This document shows, one piece after another, positions 36,239 to 43,801 of a stretch of 64,000 bases of DNA (its first letter is position 1; the number at the start of each line of letters is the position of its first letter). Position numbers and translations under genes: made by a program. A model generated the notes under the pieces. It saw nothing but the letters and a program-made list of their open reading frames with translations, made no database searches and had not been told where the DNA came from. This DNA comes from Kribbella monticola (GTDB lineage Bacteria; Actinomycetota; Actinomycetes; Propionibacteriales; Kribbellaceae), in contig NZ_QFXK01000026.1 of assembly GCF_003261635.1 (NCBI RefSeq), forward strand, positions 99,497 to 163,496, given 5' to 3'.

Positions 36239-37864
36239 ATGGCGGACCCAAACGCTGTAACGAATCAGGCTCCCCCACTCCAGGGGGTGAACTTCTTCAC
36301 GTCGGACACCGGTCTCGGTGACGCTCTGCGTCCGTACGCCGACCTTTCCGCTGATCCCGGACTGACCGAGATCGGTGAACTCGCGGGAACGCAGGAAGCG
36401 CTCTCTCATGCTCTCCCGGCGAATCAGAACTCCCCGGTCCTGCGCACCCACGACCGGTACGGGAACCGCATCGACGAGGTCGAGTTCCATCCGTCCTGGC
36501 ACTGGCTGATGGAAAAGGCCGTCGGCTTCGGACTCCAGGCCGCGCCGTGGACCAGCGAACGCCCGGCACCACATCTCACCCGCGCAGCCGGCTTCTACGT
36601 CTGGTCCCAGGTCGAGCCCGGCCACGGCTGCCCGATCTCGATGACCTACGCCGCAGTACCAGCTCTCAAAGCGAATCCCGATCTCGCCGCCGAATGGGTG
36701 CCAGGACTGTCCAGTACTACGTACGACCCGCGCCGGCTGAGGTCCGCCGACAAGGCGGGCGTGCTGGCCGGGATGGGGATGACCGAGAAGCAGGGCGGCT
36801 CCGACGTCCGCGCGAACCTGACCACGGCGACGCCGTCGGGAAGCGGGGCCGAATACCTGCTGAACGGGCACAAGTGGTTCTGCTCGGCCCCGCAGGTGGA
36901 CGTGTTCCTCGTCCTCGCCCAGGCGCCGGAAGGCCTGACCTGCTTCGTCGTACCGCGCGTCCTTGCCGACGGCAACCGGAACACGTTTGCCCTGCAGCGC
37001 CTGAAGGACAAGCTCGGCAACCGGTCGAACGCGTCCAGCGAGGTCGAGTTCCACAACACGATCGGTTACCGCCTCGGCGACGAGGGCGCCGGCGTGCGGA
37101 CGATCATCGAGATGGTCGCCGCCACCCGGCTCGACTGCGTCCTGGGTTCGGCCGCGTTGATGCGACGCGCGCTGGTCGAGGCGACCTGGCACACGTCGTA
37201 CCGGAGTGCCTTCGGCGGGCTGCTCCGGGACAAGCCGGCGATGCAGAACGTGCTCGCGGATCTCGCCGTCGAGAGCGAAGCAGCAACCGCTCTCTCGATG
37301 CGTCTCGCCGCCGCTGTGGACGCCTCGATCGGCGGTGACGAGCAGGCGGCCGCGTTCCGCCGGATCGCGCTCCCACTGGCCAAGTTCTGGGTCTGCAAGC
37401 GGACCTCGTTCACGGTCGCGGAGGCGCTCGAATGCCTCGGCGGCAACGGTTACGTCGAGGAGTCCGGTCTGCCGCTGCTGTTCCGCGAGTCCCCGCTGAA
37501 CTCGATCTGGGAAGGCTCCGGCACAGTCAACGCCCTCGACGTACTCCGGGCGCTCCGGCGCCCCGAGTCGCTCGAAGCGTGGCTCACCGAGGTCGGTCTC
37601 GCCCGGGGAGCCGACCACCGCCTCGACGCGGCCGTCACCGACGTACTGGAAGCGCTCTCTGATCTCGAGAACGCCGAAGCAGGCGCGCGCCGCCTGGCCG
37701 CGCGGATGGCCGTCTGCCTGCAGGCATCCCTCCTCGTCCGCAACTCCACACCCGAAGTCGCCGACGCCTTTGTGGCGTCCCGCCTGGCGGGCGACTGGGC
37801 CGGCGTCTTCGGCACGCTCCCCCGAACCACTCCGTTCGTCCCGATCCTCGACCGCGTCCTGTAA
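36239..37864 (+). CDS. Acyl-CoA dehydrogenase family protein, AidB-like
   Basis: A 541-residue flavoprotein matching E. coli AidB in plan and length. It has VEFHPSWHWLMEKAV near the N-terminus, GMGMTEKQGGSDVRANLT (the FAD and substrate loop), DKLGNRSNASSEVEF and the C-terminal ECLGGNGYVEESGLPLLFRE with SPLNSIWEGSGTVNALDVL. AidB responds to alkylation damage and binds DNA; a role with actinobacterial acyl-CoA substrates is not excluded. The 5' end has no ribosome site and may be leaderless. It is divergent from yihY with overlapping promoters. Confidence 0.9.
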   Translation: MADPNAVTNQAPPLQGVNFFTSDTGLGDALRPYADLSADPGLTEIGELAGTQEALSHALPANQNSPVLRTHDRYGNRIDEVEFHPSWHWLMEKAVGFGLQAAPWTSERPAPHLTRAAGFYVWSQVEPGHGCPISMTYAAVPALKANPDLAAEWVPGLSSTTYDPRRLRSADKAGVLAGMGMTEKQGGSDVRANLTTATPSGSGAEYLLNGHKWFCSAPQVDVFLVLAQAPEGLTCFVVPRVLADGNRNTFALQRLKDKLGNRSNASSEVEFHNTIGYRLGDEGAGVRTIIEMVAATRLDCVLGSAALMRRALVEATWHTSYRSAFGGLLRDKPAMQNVLADLAVESEAATALSMRLAAAVDASIGGDEQAAAFRRIALPLAKFWVCKRTSFTVAEALECLGGNGYVEESGLPLLFRESPLNSIWEGSGTVNALDVLRALRRPESLEAWLTEVGLARGADHRLDAAVTDVLEALSDLENAEAGARRLAARMAVCLQASLLVRNSTPEVADAFVASRLAGDWAGVFGTLPRTTPFVPILDRVL

Positions 37865-37896
37865 ACACTCGGCCGCCTACACGCTAGGGTTACCGA

Positions 37897-37970
37897 CGTC
37901 GCGACTGGCGCTGAGGTGGGATCGACCACCGGGGAGCGAAAAGACGCCGGCACCGTGCGCCTGGGTGCCG
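37897..37970 (+). promoter_or_regulatory. ZTP (pfl) riboswitch upstream of glyA
   Basis: The conserved pieces of the ZTP aptamer follow in order: CGACTGGCG (37902-37910), GGTGGG...CCACC hairpin (37915-37930), GGGGAGCGA (37931-37939) and GCGCCTGGGTGCC (37957-37969). ZTP riboswitches sense purine-pathway folate shortage and often control glyA. The glyA ribosome site lies about 20 bases downstream, so control of translation is possible. Confidence 0.88.
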
Positions 37971-38002
37971 CGACCGAGTGCAACCTCAGGAGAGAGACGA
38001 AG

Positions 38003-39451
38003 ATGACTCAACCCTTCGACGCCGCTGCCGCGTCGGCCGCGTACAACAACGCACTTGCGGTGATCGGCGCGGTGGAACCCACCATCGCCGGCGCGATCAA
38101 GGCCGAACTGGCCGACCAGCGGTCCTCGCTGAAGCTGATCGCGAGTGAGAACTACGCCTCCCCGGCGACGCTGCTGACGATGGGCAACTGGCTGTCCGAC
38201 AAGTACGCCGAGGGCACCATCGGGCACCGGTTCTACGCCGGCTGCCAGAACGTCGACACCGTCGAGCAGGCCGCCGCGGATCACGCGAAAGCGCTCTTCG
38301 ACGCGCCACACGCCTACGTCCAGCCGCACTCCGGCATCGACGCCAACCTGGTCGCCTTCTGGGCGATCCTGGCCAACCGGATCGAGTCCCCGGCCCTGGC
38401 CGAGGCCGGCGCGAAGCACGTCAACGACCTGTCCGACGAGGACTGGGCCAAGCTGCGCAAGGCGCTCGGCGACCAGAAGATGCTCGGCATGTCGCTGGAC
38501 GCGGGGGGCCACCTGACGCACGGCTTCCGGCCGAACATCTCCGGCAAGATGTTCCACCAGAGCTCGTACGGCACCGACCCGGAGACCGGGCTGCTCGACT
38601 ACGACAAGGTCGCCGCGACCGCCCGCGAGTTCAAGCCGCTGATCCTGATCGCCGGCTACTCGGCGTACCCGCGCAAGGTCGATTTCGCCAAGATGCGCGA
38701 GATCGCCGACGAGGTCGGCGCCACCTTGATGGTCGACATGGCCCACTTCGCCGGACTCGTCGCCGGCAAGGTCTTCACCGGCGACTTCGACCCGGTCCCG
38801 CACGCGCACGTCACCACGACCACCACTCACAAGTCGCTGCGCGGTCCCCGCGGCGGCATGGTGCTCTGCCAGCCGGAGTACGCCGACGCGGTCGACCGTG
38901 GTTGCCCGATGGTGCTCGGCGGCCCGCTCAGCCAGACGATGGCCGCGAAGGCCGTCGCGCTCGCCGAGGCGCGCCAGCCCGAGTTCAAGACCTACGCGCA
39001 GAACGTCGCGGACAACGCGGTCGGCCTGGCCGAAGGCCTGATGAAGCGTGGCGTCAAACTCGTCACGGACGGCACCGAGAACCACCTGGTGCTGCTCGAC
39101 GTCTCGTCGTACGGGATCACCGGCCGGCAGGCCGAGTCGGCGCTGCTCGATGCCGGCATCGTGACCAACCGGAACGCGGTCCCGCGCGATCCCAACGGCG
39201 CCTGGTACACCTCCGGCGTCCGGATCGGTACGCCGGCGCTCACCACCCGCGGATTCGGCCTGGACGAGTTCGACCGGGTCGCCGAGCTGATGGTCGACGT
39301 GCTCTCCAGCGTCACGCCGACCACGACGTCGGCCGGAGCGCCCTCGAAGGCGAAGTACGTGCTGGCCGACGGCGTCGCCGACAAGGTCCGCGCGGCCTCG
39401 GCGGAACTGCTCGACAAGCACCCGCTCTACCCGGGTCTCGAACTCAGCTGA
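38003..39451 (+). CDS. glyA: Serine hydroxymethyltransferase
   Basis: A 482-residue PLP enzyme that converts serine and tetrahydrofolate to glycine and methylene-tetrahydrofolate. The N-terminal [38 protein letters not shown] and PHSGIDANL are class signatures. [13 protein letters not shown] precedes the PLP lysine motif [14 protein letters not shown]. It is longer than E. coli GlyA by an insert near residues 115-160, seen in some actinobacteria. ATG 38003 follows AGGAGAGAG. It is preceded by a ZTP riboswitch, which ties its expression to one-carbon status. Confidence 0.96.
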   Translation: MTQPFDAAAASAAYNNALAVIGAVEPTIAGAIKAELADQRSSLKLIASENYASPATLLTMGNWLSDKYAEGTIGHRFYAGCQNVDTVEQAAADHAKALFDAPHAYVQPHSGIDANLVAFWAILANRIESPALAEAGAKHVNDLSDEDWAKLRKALGDQKMLGMSLDAGGHLTHGFRPNISGKMFHQSSYGTDPETGLLDYDKVAATAREFKPLILIAGYSAYPRKVDFAKMREIADEVGATLMVDMAHFAGLVAGKVFTGDFDPVPHAHVTTTTTHKSLRGPRGGMVLCQPEYADAVDRGCPMVLGGPLSQTMAAKAVALAEARQPEFKTYAQNVADNAVGLAEGLMKRGVKLVTDGTENHLVLLDVSSYGITGRQAESALLDAGIVTNRNAVPRDPNGAWYTSGVRIGTPALTTRGFGLDEFDRVAELMVDVLSSVTPTTTSAGAPSKAKYVLADGVADKVRAASAELLDKHPLYPGLELS

Positions 39452-39460
39452 CCTGACGAC

Positions 39461-39502
39461 AGCGCCCGCACCGGCTGAAGCTGGTGCGGGCGCTGCTGTT
39501 TG
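39461..39502 (+). terminator. Terminator of glyA
   Basis: A perfect 12-bp stem, AGCGCCCGCACC (39461-39472) with GGTGCGGGCGCT (39483-39494), with a 10-base loop and tail GCTGTTTGTC. It begins nine bases after the stop codon and lies before the convergent MFS gene. Confidence 0.85.
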
Positions 39503-39505
39503 TCA

Positions 39506-41050
39506 TCAGGACATGCCGATCAGAGCATCGTCGGCAGCCTTCGCCGCACGCTTCGGCATCAACAGAGCAGCCAGTACTGCGCCCGCGATCCCGATACCGG
39601 CCGATACCCACATCGTCGTGTTCAAGCTGGTCATGAACGCATCCCGCACGGACGCGAGCAACTCCGCCGACCCGGTCTTCGCCGCGACCGCGAGCCCGGG
39701 CCCGACACCCTTCTCGACCGCGTCCGCGGCTTGCGTCGGCAGGCCGCCTGTGTCGACGTGCGACCGGTAGACCGAGTTCAGAACCGTCCCCAGTACAGCG
39801 ACGCCGACCGTACCGCCGACCTGGCGAAACGCCTGCAGCAGCGCGGATCCCGTGCCGGCCCGATCAGGGTCGAGTACGCCGAGACCCGCATTCATTGCCT
39901 GCGGCATCGAACAGCCGAGGCCCAGCCCGACGATCACGATCCAGAGCGCGGTGTAGCCGTAGCCGGTGTCCAGGTCGGTGAACGCGCCCAGCACGAAGCC
40001 GACAGCCATCACCAGAAACCCGACCATCACCAGCACCCGGGTTCCGACCTTGGTCTCGAGCGGCTGCGCGATCTTGGCGCCGACGGCCATCCCGCCGATG
40101 AACGGCAGCAACTTCAGCCCGGTGTGCAGCGCATCGGACCCATCGATGCCCTGGAAGTACTGCGGAATCGTGAACAGCAGGCCGAAGATCGCGAACACCG
40201 ACACCGTGATCAGTACTGCGCTGCCGGTGAACACCTTCTCTCTGAACAGCTTCAGCTCGATCAGCGTGCCGGCGGGTCGACGTTGCCAGGCGATGAACGC
40301 ACCGAGGAGCACCACCGCGGCAGCCAGGAAGATCAGCGTGGTGCTGTCGGTCCACGACTTCTCGCCGGCCTTCGTCACGCCGTACACGAGAGCTGCGAGG
40401 CCGGCGCTGGAGAGCGCGATCCCGAGCCAGTCGATGCCCGGCCGGGACGTGCTGCGCGATTCTGGGATCAGCAGGCTGACGGCGAGGGCCGCGATCAGCG
40501 CGATCGGGACGTTCATGAAAAAGATCCACTGCCAGCCCGCGTGGTCGAGCAGCAAACCGCCAACGATCGGACCGAGCGGCATCCCGATGCTGTTGGCCAC
40601 GACGAAGAATCCGATCGCCTTCTTCCGTTCCTCCTTGGTCCGGAACAGCACGGTGATCAGGGAGAGCGCAACCGGTACGACCATCGCGGCTCCGATTCCG
40701 AGCGCGGCCCGGGACGCGATGAGAGTGCCGGCCGAGTCGGACAGCCCGCAGGCCAGCGAGGCAGCGCCGAACAACGTCAGCGCGATCGTCATGATCTTGC
40801 GTCGCCCGTAGCGGTCGCCGAGCAGGCCGGCCGGGAGTAGCAACGCGGCCAGGACCAGGTTGTACGAGTTCGCCATCCACTGCAGCTGGCTCGTGGAGGC
40901 GTCGAGATCGCCGGCCAGCGTGGGCAGGGCGACGTTCAGCACGGTGGTGTCGAGCCCGAGCACGAGCGTTGCCAGGCAGAGCGCGATCAGGACGCCGAAC
41001 CGGCGGCCGCCAGTGAGTGTCGGTGCGTCGACTTCGGTTGAAGTGGTCAT
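39506..41050 (-). CDS. MFS transporter, DHA2 (EmrB/QacA) family
   Basis: A 514-residue drug:proton antiporter with about 14 transmembrane segments. It carries the family motif LDTTVLNVALPTLAGDL in helix 1, WMANSYNLVLAALLLPAGLL, then GDRYGRRK (motif A) and the motif C region GPIVGGLLL. It probably exports a toxic hydrophobic compound. The ATG at 41050 faces a MarR-family gene, with a TATCA/TGATA dyad between them, a standard pump plus repressor arrangement. Confidence 0.92.
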   Translation of the reverse strand: MTTSTEVDAPTLTGGRRFGVLIALCLATLVLGLDTTVLNVALPTLAGDLDASTSQLQWMANSYNLVLAALLLPAGLLGDRYGRRKIMTIALTLFGAASLACGLSDSAGTLIASRAALGIGAAMVVPVALSLITVLFRTKEERKKAIGFFVVANSIGMPLGPIVGGLLLDHAGWQWIFFMNVPIALIAALAVSLLIPESRSTSRPGIDWLGIALSSAGLAALVYGVTKAGEKSWTDSTTLIFLAAAVVLLGAFIAWQRRPAGTLIELKLFREKVFTGSAVLITVSVFAIFGLLFTIPQYFQGIDGSDALHTGLKLLPFIGGMAVGAKIAQPLETKVGTRVLVMVGFLVMAVGFVLGAFTDLDTGYGYTALWIVIVGLGLGCSMPQAMNAGLGVLDPDRAGTGSALLQAFRQVGGTVGVAVLGTVLNSVYRSHVDTGGLPTQAADAVEKGVGPGLAVAAKTGSAELLASVRDAFMTSLNTTMWVSAGIGIAGAVLAALLMPKRAAKAADDALIGMS

Positions 41051-41060
41051 GAATCGAAAT

Positions 41061-41078
41061 TATCAGAAGTCTGTGATA
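41061..41078. promoter_or_regulatory. Candidate MarR operator
   Basis: TATCA (41061-41065) and TGATA (41074-41078) form an inverted repeat in the 62-base gap between the DHA2 pump gene and the divergent MarR gene. A further GATAGATATGA lies next to it. Confidence 0.45.
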
Positions 41079-41112
41079 GTTGCGATAGATATGACTCCGG
41101 TACTGTTCTCGC

Positions 41113-41589
41113 ATGCGCCAGGAACCGTCGCCGGAAGCGGTCAGCCAGTTCGTCGAACGCTTCGCGAGCGTGATGGCCAACAGCGGCGTCCCGTTCATGT
41201 CGGCGCGGGTGATGGGCCGGATGCTGGTCAGCCCGACCGGCACGATGACCGCCGCCGAGCTCGCCGAATCACTGCAGATCAGCCAGCCTGCGGTCTCCGG
41301 CGCGGTCCGGCAACTCATCCAGGTCGCCTTCATCTCCCGCGAGCGGATCCCCGGATCGCGCAAGGACCACTACCGCATCCGCGACGACGTCTTCGCCGCC
41401 ATGCTGGAGCGCCGCAACAACGCGCTCGGCGACTGGGAGGCCAGCACCCGCTCCGGCGCCGACCTGTTCGGCCCCGACACCGACGTCGGCCGCCGCCTCG
41501 GCGAAGCCGCCGACTTCTTCAACTTCATCCGCGACGACCTGGACCGGATGATCAAGAACTGGCGAGCCGAGCACCCGCCGACGCCATAG
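41113..41589 (+). CDS. MarR/GbsR-family transcriptional regulator
   Basis: A 158-residue winged-helix protein. AELAESLQISQPAVSGAVRQ is the recognition region, IQVAFISRERIPGSRKDHY the wing, and a C-terminal helical part with a Pro-rich end. The pattern fits the GbsR-like branch of MarR, common beside MFS pumps. No strong ribosome site precedes ATG 41113. It is divergent from the DHA2 pump, which it most likely represses. Confidence 0.88.
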   Translation: MRQEPSPEAVSQFVERFASVMANSGVPFMSARVMGRMLVSPTGTMTAAELAESLQISQPAVSGAVRQLIQVAFISRERIPGSRKDHYRIRDDVFAAMLERRNNALGDWEASTRSGADLFGPDTDVGRRLGEAADFFNFIRDDLDRMIKNWRAEHPPTP

Positions 41590-41594
41590 CCGCG

Positions 41595-42830
41595 TCAGTC
41601 GGCCGCGTTCATCCGGGCCGCCGACCACAGCATCAGTACGGCGAAGGCCACGCCGATCGCCAGGCAGGCAACGCCGACCGAGGTTGCCGAGATCAGGAAG
41701 CCGAAGGCGGTCATTGCCACCGGCATCAAGGCCTCGTCCGACAGGCTCGTGATGCTGCTCGTCCGGCCCAGATACGCCGGTTCGATCGTCTGCTGGAAAG
41801 CGGCCGACAACTGCGCCGACGCGAGTCCGGCCGTGAACCCGATGGCCGCCATCGCCGCGAACACCCCGCCGCGCGGTACGACGCCGATCGCCGCACACCC
41901 GGCCGCCTGCAGGATCAGCACCAGCAATCCGCTCCGCGCCAGATTCCGCGGCTTCCACCGCATCGCCAGCAGCGCGCCCACAGCGGCGGCGATCCCAGAG
42001 CAGGCCTGGAACAACCCGAGCGATCCGGCTCCCCAGCCTGCCCCGTGCGTGCGCTGCACCAAACCGACCGCAAGCACCGGCCCGACGCACAGGTTCAGCC
42101 CGAAGAACGCGATCACCAACGTGCGCGCCGACACCGACCGGCGCAGATAGCCGAACCCCTCGCGCAGGTCGACGAGCACCGAAGCGCCCGACGACGCCGG
42201 CTGAGGCAAGCGCGGCTTCACCACAAAAGCCAGCGCGACCGCGATCACCGCGAACGACACCGCGTCCACGATCATCACCGACGCCAGCCCGCCATGAGCC
42301 ACCACGACACCGCCGAGCGGCGCACCGACGAACACGGCGAGCCGGTTCGCCAACTGGTTGCCTGCGGCAAGTTTCACGAGGTCGTCGCGCTGCACCATCC
42401 GGCGCGGCAAGGTGCCGGCCGCCGGCCCGTAGATCGCGTCCACGGCCCCGAACACGACCGCCACCACGAGCAGCAGCGGAAGCGAGACACCCCAGATCCC
42501 GATGAACGCGGCCGCGAGGGACAGCACGACGATGCGGCCGAGGTTGGCCACGATCATCGTCCGGCGCGCGTCGATCCGGTCGGCCAGCGCACCGCCGTAC
42601 AGGAGGGTGAGGGCCTTCGGCAGGGCGCCGATCCCCATCACGAGGCCGGCGCCGGCGGGCGTCGTCACCTGGGCCGCGCTCCACGCGAGTCCGATGTACC
42701 AAGCGACGTCGCCGATCTGCGAGACGGCCGCGGAGAAGATCCATCCCTGCACCCGCCTATCGCGGGACAACGGCGGAAAGACCACCACCCCCGCATCCTG
42801 CTCCGAAGTGGTCACGCCTTCCCCGCTCAT
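41595..42830 (-). CDS. MFS transporter
   Basis: A 411-residue membrane protein with about 12 segments. IFSAAVSQIGDVAWYIGLAWSA-type helix 1 (here AAVSQIGDVAWYIGLAWS), LLYGGALADRIDARR as motif A, and GPAAGTLPRRMVQRDDLVKL are typical of the macrolide-efflux MefA-like group. The ATG at 42830 overlaps the stop of the ArsR-type gene upstream (ATGA), so the two are cotranslated; a longer frame to 43034 is rejected. Expression should follow the palindromic operator at 43411. The substrate is unknown. Confidence 0.9.
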   Translation of the reverse strand: MSGEGVTTSEQDAGVVVFPPLSRDRRVQGWIFSAAVSQIGDVAWYIGLAWSAAQVTTPAGAGLVMGIGALPKALTLLYGGALADRIDARRTMIVANLGRIVVLSLAAAFIGIWGVSLPLLLVVAVVFGAVDAIYGPAAGTLPRRMVQRDDLVKLAAGNQLANRLAVFVGAPLGGVVVAHGGLASVMIVDAVSFAVIAVALAFVVKPRLPQPASSGASVLVDLREGFGYLRRSVSARTLVIAFFGLNLCVGPVLAVGLVQRTHGAGWGAGSLGLFQACSGIAAAVGALLAMRWKPRNLARSGLLVLILQAAGCAAIGVVPRGGVFAAMAAIGFTAGLASAQLSAAFQQTIEPAYLGRTSSITSLSDEALMPVAMTAFGFLISATSVGVACLAIGVAFAVLMLWSAARMNAAD

Positions 42831-43393
42831 GGCCGGGCCGGTACGCCGTGGGCGAAGACGAACGCGGACTGCACACCCGGTCCGGAATCCGGCGTGTCGT
42901 AGTACTCCTGGATCACTTCGCTGATCCGCGCACCGAGCTCGGCGAGTCGCTCGGGTGTCAATGTGACCCAACTCTCGGTCGCGAACGCGGCGCGCACCCA
43001 GGCCTCGTCGTACCCGGTCCGCCGGTCGAACCATTGGCGGACTTTGGCGACGTGATGGCCGAGATTCGCCTCCTCGGCCGTCGCCGCGACCAGCTCGCCG
43101 GCCGGGTCACCACCGGCGTCGGCGATCGACCACGAGTACGACGCCTTCGCGCTGCGCCACCAGCGCTCCCGACGGTTCTTGGCCAGCTCGGGCGCCTCCT
43201 CGATCACACCTGCCGCAGCGAGAACCTTGAGGTGGTGACTGATGTTTCCGACCAGTTCCCCGGTCGACTCGGCCAGTCGCGAAGCGGTGGCCGGGCCGTC
43301 GACCCCGAGCAGGTCGATCAGCCGGCGGCGGAGTGGGTGATGGATCGCAGCGATGACGGTCGCATCGGCCGAACGGCGGTTCGCAGGACTCAT
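42827..43393 (-). CDS. ArsR-type helix-turn-helix regulator
   Basis: A 188-residue protein: AAIHHPLRRRLIDLLGVDGP, then the recognition part ESTGELVGNISHHLKVLAAA and wing GVIEEAPELAKNRRERWW. The C-terminal 100 residues form a helical extension with two Trp-rich segments, as in actinobacterial ArsR proteins that pair with MFS pumps. ATG 43393 lies 17 bases from a 32-bp near-perfect palindrome. Its stop overlaps the pump gene start. Autoregulation of a regulator-pump operon is the obvious reading. Confidence 0.88.
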   Translation of the reverse strand: MSPANRRSADATVIAAIHHPLRRRLIDLLGVDGPATASRLAESTGELVGNISHHLKVLAAAGVIEEAPELAKNRRERWWRSAKASYSWSIADAGGDPAGELVAATAEEANLGHHVAKVRQWFDRRTGYDEAWVRAAFATESWVTLTPERLAELGARISEVIQEYYDTPDSGPGVQSAFVFAHGVPARP

Positions 43394-43410
43394 ACCGCGA
43401 GACTACTTTC

Positions 43411-43442
43411 CACAAGAATTCTTGCGCAAGAGTTCTTGTGGA
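43411..43442. promoter_or_regulatory. 32-bp near-perfect palindrome, operator of the ArsR-MFS operon
   Basis: The halves CCACAAGAATTCTTGC and GCAAGAGTTCTTGTGG are complementary at 15 of 16 positions. It also contains two 12-bp units, CAAGAATTCTTG and CAAGAGTTCTTG, 14 bases apart. That would allow two dimers to bind. Confidence 0.75.
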
Positions 43443-43564
43443 ACACATTTCGAGCGCGAATCAATCTCGACCGCTGCGATAGACTTATCCAGCTGGTGAG
43501 ATCGCGTCTCACGATGCAGGAATGGGAGTTGATTTACCGGGGCGCGACGCTGAGGCTTATCACC

Positions 43565-43657
43565 ATGCTCGCTGCCCAGTCCACTCATCTCGTAGGTCGG
43601 ATTCACGTCGACCTCGGGCGGATGCGCAGCGCCATCTGTTGTCCTTCGATGTTCTGA
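43565..43657 (+). CDS. Cys-Cys leader peptide of the sulfate assimilation operon
   Basis: A 30-codon open frame from ATG 43565 (GAGG nine bases upstream) ends with IHVDLGRMRSAICCPSMF. The R-x-HVDL-x-R-x-x-SA-x-C pattern is that of the actinobacterial putative leader peptides found before sulfur genes. The tandem Cys codons lie eleven bases before the stop. A shorter form from ATG 43622 has no ribosome site. A hairpin GGGCCA-GCTGA-TGGCCC (43670-43686) follows. Ribosome stalling at Cys codons during cysteine shortage probably controls the operon 144 bases downstream. Confidence 0.78.
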   Translation: MLAAQSTHLVGRIHVDLGRMRSAICCPSMF

Positions 43658-43801
43658 CAGCCACCCTGCGGGCCAGCTGATGGCCCCCGATCTCTGATCA
43701 CCGCTGGGTGCGCACCGCGCAGACCCGAATCGAATCGACGACGCTTCGAGCTCGCCTCGCGCGGGACGCACCTGTCTCTAGCAGACAAGGACACGTTCCG
43801 G

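Noticed and set aside
36221..37618. Upstream extension of the YihY frame by 466 codons
   Set aside because: The extension is antisense to the AidB-like gene. The membrane protein starts properly at ATG 36220.
37877..39421. 514-codon minus-strand frame over glyA
   Set aside because: It is antisense to a full-length serine hydroxymethyltransferase; no motifs.
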